Shown: positions 61,961 to 64,000 of the stretch, in pieces | Layout: the number at the start of each line of letters is the position of its first letter | Numbering within the stretch: position 1 is the stretch's first letter | Translations under genes and position numbers: made by a program | Source of the DNA: Brevirhabdus pacifica | GTDB taxonomy: Bacteria > Pseudomonadota > Alphaproteobacteria > Rhodobacterales > Rhodobacteraceae | Length of the DNA stretch: 64,000 nt | Direction: 5' to 3' | Assembly: GCF_002797755.1 (NCBI RefSeq) | Contig: NZ_PGFI01000011.1 | Location: 1,178,001 to 1,242,000, forward strand | The notes under the pieces: model-generated | What the model saw: the letters and a program-made list of their open reading frames with translations, nothing else | Told to the model about the DNA's origin: nothing | Database searches by the model: none

Positions 61961-63334
61961 GTGAAGTTCAATCTGTGCGTGGGAAGCCTGGTCGCCCTCT
62001 CGACCTTGGCCGGCTGTGGCGAGCGTGAAGTCCTGCTGACCGGCGAGCGGTTCGACGTGACCAGCCCGCTGGAGGCGTCGATCGGAACCGAATCCGTGCA
62101 CGGGCAGGGCGGTGTCGACCGTCCCGAGCCGGGAACAGACCAGCGTGGCGCCGCCACGAACAAGGCCGTGCCCATCGCATTGCCGGCCCAGCAGAATATC
62201 GCCGCCTGGACCCATCAGAACGGCTCGGTTCGTCACCGGGTGCAGCATCCGGCCCTTTCGACCGCGCCCCGGCTCGTCTGGTCCGGCAAGGTCGGCGAAG
62301 GCAACGACCGCCGCCATCGCATCACCGCCGATCCCATCGTCGCCGACGGCCGCGTCATCGCGATGGATTCGCGGGCGCGTGTTACGGCGCATTCGACCTC
62401 GGGTGCTGCCCTTTGGTCGGTGGACATGACCCCGCCCAGCGACAGCGCCGACGACGCCTCTGGCGGCGGTCTGGCCTATGCCGACGGGCGCGTCTTCGCG
62501 ACCACCGCCTTCGGCGCATTGGTGGCCCTGGACGCGCGTACTGGCGGCGAGATCTGGCGCCAGCGCATCGGCGCGGCCGTTACCGGCACGCCCACGGTCG
62601 AGGGCGGTGTCGTCTACGTCGTCTCGCGCGACGGGGTGGCCTGGGCGATCGAGGCTTCGAACGGGCGCGTGCGCTGGCAGCTTCCCAGCGTCGAGGCCGC
62701 GCTGGTCCGCGTCGGCGGCGCGGGTCCCGCGATCAACGGCGATACGGTGATCTTTCCCTTCGGCACCGGCGAAATGGTGGCGACCCTGAAAAAAGGCGGC
62801 CTGCGCCTGTGGTCGGCCCGGGTAGCCGGGTTCCGCAAGGGCCGGGCCTATGCCGCGGTTGCCGATATTTCGGCCGATCCGGTCGTGGATGGCGGCGTGG
62901 TCTACGCCGGCAACCCCTCGGGCCGGGTCGTGGCGCTGGAAGCGGCGGGCGGCAAGACCATCTGGACGGCCAACGAAGGCGCTGTCAGCCCGGTCTGGCC
63001 GGTCGGCAACTCGGTCTTCCTGATCTCGGACCAGTCCGAGCTGGTGCGCCTGGACGCGGCCACCGGCAAGGTGATCTGGGCCACGCCCATGCCCTGGTAC
63101 ACGAAGACGAACCCGCGCCGGCGCCTGGCCCTCTATGCCCATTTCGGCCCCGTGCTGGCCGGCGGACGGCTTTGGGTCGCCTCGGGCGACGGACAGTTGC
63201 GGGCCTTCGATCCGGCCAGCGGGCAGCTTGCGGGCGCCGTGGCGCTGCCCGGCGGGGCGGCCTCGAACCCGGTCGTGGTGAACCGCACCCTCTACGTGGT
63301 CTCGCAGGATGGCCAACTCCTTGCTTTCCGCTGA
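61961..63334 (+). CDS. bamB: Outer-membrane assembly lipoprotein BamB
   Basis: 457 aa from a GTG at 61961 (AGAAGAGG upstream); the frame is open further back but the lipobox fixes the start. The signal peptide ends in STLAGC with lipidated Cys19. The mature part is an eight-bladed PQQ-like beta-propeller with repeated blades such as ARTGGEIWRQRIGAAV, GDTVIFPFGTGEMVAT and DAATGKVIWATPM. It is a subunit of the BAM complex that inserts outer-membrane beta-barrels, which is pertinent to the giant barrel protein in this window. It sits between the YfgM-like gene and der, the usual order. Confidence 0.95.
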   Translation: MKFNLCVGSLVALSTLAGCGEREVLLTGERFDVTSPLEASIGTESVHGQGGVDRPEPGTDQRGAATNKAVPIALPAQQNIAAWTHQNGSVRHRVQHPALSTAPRLVWSGKVGEGNDRRHRITADPIVADGRVIAMDSRARVTAHSTSGAALWSVDMTPPSDSADDASGGGLAYADGRVFATTAFGALVALDARTGGEIWRQRIGAAVTGTPTVEGGVVYVVSRDGVAWAIEASNGRVRWQLPSVEAALVRVGGAGPAINGDTVIFPFGTGEMVATLKKGGLRLWSARVAGFRKGRAYAAVADISADPVVDGGVVYAGNPSGRVVALEAAGGKTIWTANEGAVSPVWPVGNSVFLISDQSELVRLDAATGKVIWATPMPWYTKTNPRRRLALYAHFGPVLAGGRLWVASGDGQLRAFDPASGQLAGAVALPGGAASNPVVVNRTLYVVSQDGQLLAFR

Positions 63335-63389
63335 GGCCAAGTCCGTGTAAGGGGGCGCATTGTCGCCCGAGCCGGAGTATCAAAAGGCC

Positions 63390-64000
63390 ATGAGTTTCAC
63401 GCTCGCCATCGTGGGGCGCCCCAACGTGGGCAAGTCCACCCTGTTCAACCGCCTCGTGGGGCGGCGCCTTGCGCTGGTCGACGATCAGCCCGGCGTCACC
63501 CGCGACCTGCGCGAGGGCGAGGCCCGGCTTGGCGACCTGCGTTTCACCGTCGTCGACACCGCCGGCCTTGAAGAGGCCACGGACCAGAGCCTTCAGGGCC
63601 GCATGCGCCGGCTGACCGAGCGCGCGGTCGACATGGCCGACATCTGCCTGTTCATGATCGACGCGCGCGTGGGCATTACCCCGACCGACCAGGTCTTCGC
63701 CGAGATCCTGCGCAAGCGGTCGGCCCACGTGATCGTGGCCGCCAACAAAGCCGAGGGGCGGGCCGGCGAGGCCGGGATGCTGGAGGCCTACTCGCTGGGT
63801 CTTGGCGAGCCCCTGCGCCTGTCGGCCGAACATGGCGAGGGGATGGAGGACCTGTTGGCCGTCCTGACCCCGCTGGCCGACGAGTTCGCCCTTAAGGCCC
63901 AGGACAGCGCCCCCGAGACCGACGTGGAACTGGACGAGGAAGGCGCGCTGCCGGGCGAGGAGGATGCCGACGAGGACGGCGTTCTGCCCAGCCCCCGGCC
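63390..64000 (+). CDS. der: Ribosome-biogenesis GTPase Der, 3' end outside window
   Basis: The start is ATG 63390 and 203 codons are visible before the window ends. The first GTPase domain has G1 [10 protein letters not shown]3 DTAGL and G4 NKAE. Der (EngA) has two tandem GTPase domains and is needed for 50S ribosome maturation; only the first and the acidic linker ([17 protein letters not shown]) are seen here. It follows bamB by 55 bp on the same strand. Confidence 0.96.
   Translation, partial: MSFTLAIVGRPNVGKSTLFNRLVGRRLALVDDQPGVTRDLREGEARLGDLRFTVVDTAGLEEATDQSLQGRMRRLTERAVDMADICLFMIDARVGITPTDQVFAEILRKRSAHVIVAANKAEGRAGEAGMLEAYSLGLGEPLRLSAEHGEGMEDLLAVLTPLADEFALKAQDSAPETDVELDEEGALPGEEDADEDGVLPSPR

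Overview
The window is high-GC chromosomal DNA from an alphaproteobacterium, most likely a marine Rhodobacteraceae (roseobacter/Paracoccus-like) member. This is inferred from the codon usage, the yfgM-like/bamB/der order, an Atm1-type ABC exporter, an IclR regulator of the BhcR type and a TRAP malonate operon. There is no sign of plasmid, phage or CRISPR content. One gene, at 19.4-20.9 kb, is clearly AT-rich and looks acquired.

Layout. 0-8.4 kb: a degenerate sulfotransferase-like gene (cut by the window edge), an iron(III) ABC permease, tRNA-Thr(TGT), then on the minus strand rpe, a flavin reductase and typA/bipA, and on the plus strand a ThDP enzyme of acetolactate-synthase type. 8.7-18.2 kb: a bacteriophytochrome HWE histidine kinase with a fused receiver domain, then a malonate-utilisation locus. 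That locus has a divergent GntR regulator with a GTATAC palindrome, TRAP genes dctPQM, malonyl-CoA decarboxylase and malonyl-CoA synthetase. Malonate would be imported, activated to malonyl-CoA and decarboxylated to acetyl-CoA. 18.3-30.8 kb: a secreted dienelactone hydrolase, the AT-rich P-loop ATPase flanked by repeat-like sequence, a stress-type SDR, a paoABC-type molybdenum aldehyde oxidoreductase, a YhaN/YhaO-like SbcCD-type pair and an IclR regulator. 31-32 kb: a divergent GAPDH/Epd-like enzyme.

32.6-49 kb is the most unusual part. It is a surface-protein locus of about 16 kb with a 170-aa secreted single-domain protein, an 881-aa secreted DUF11-type protein, a 1921-aa protein joining DUF11/SdrD_B-like modules to a long predicted C-terminal outer-membrane barrel, and a convergent 1987-aa GEVED/SdrD_B/DUF11 protein. 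The three non-barrel proteins end in related DUF11-like modules, which suggests one secretion or surface-assembly system. A small predicted membrane protein lies upstream of the 1987-aa gene.

49.4-64 kb is mostly housekeeping and envelope: iron-binding fbpA, mazG, a LOG-family nucleotidase, a LysM protein, an Atm1-type ABC exporter, an RND pump with its membrane-fusion protein, then yfgM-like, bamB and der (cut by the window end).

All domain and family calls come from reading motifs by eye; no database search was run.
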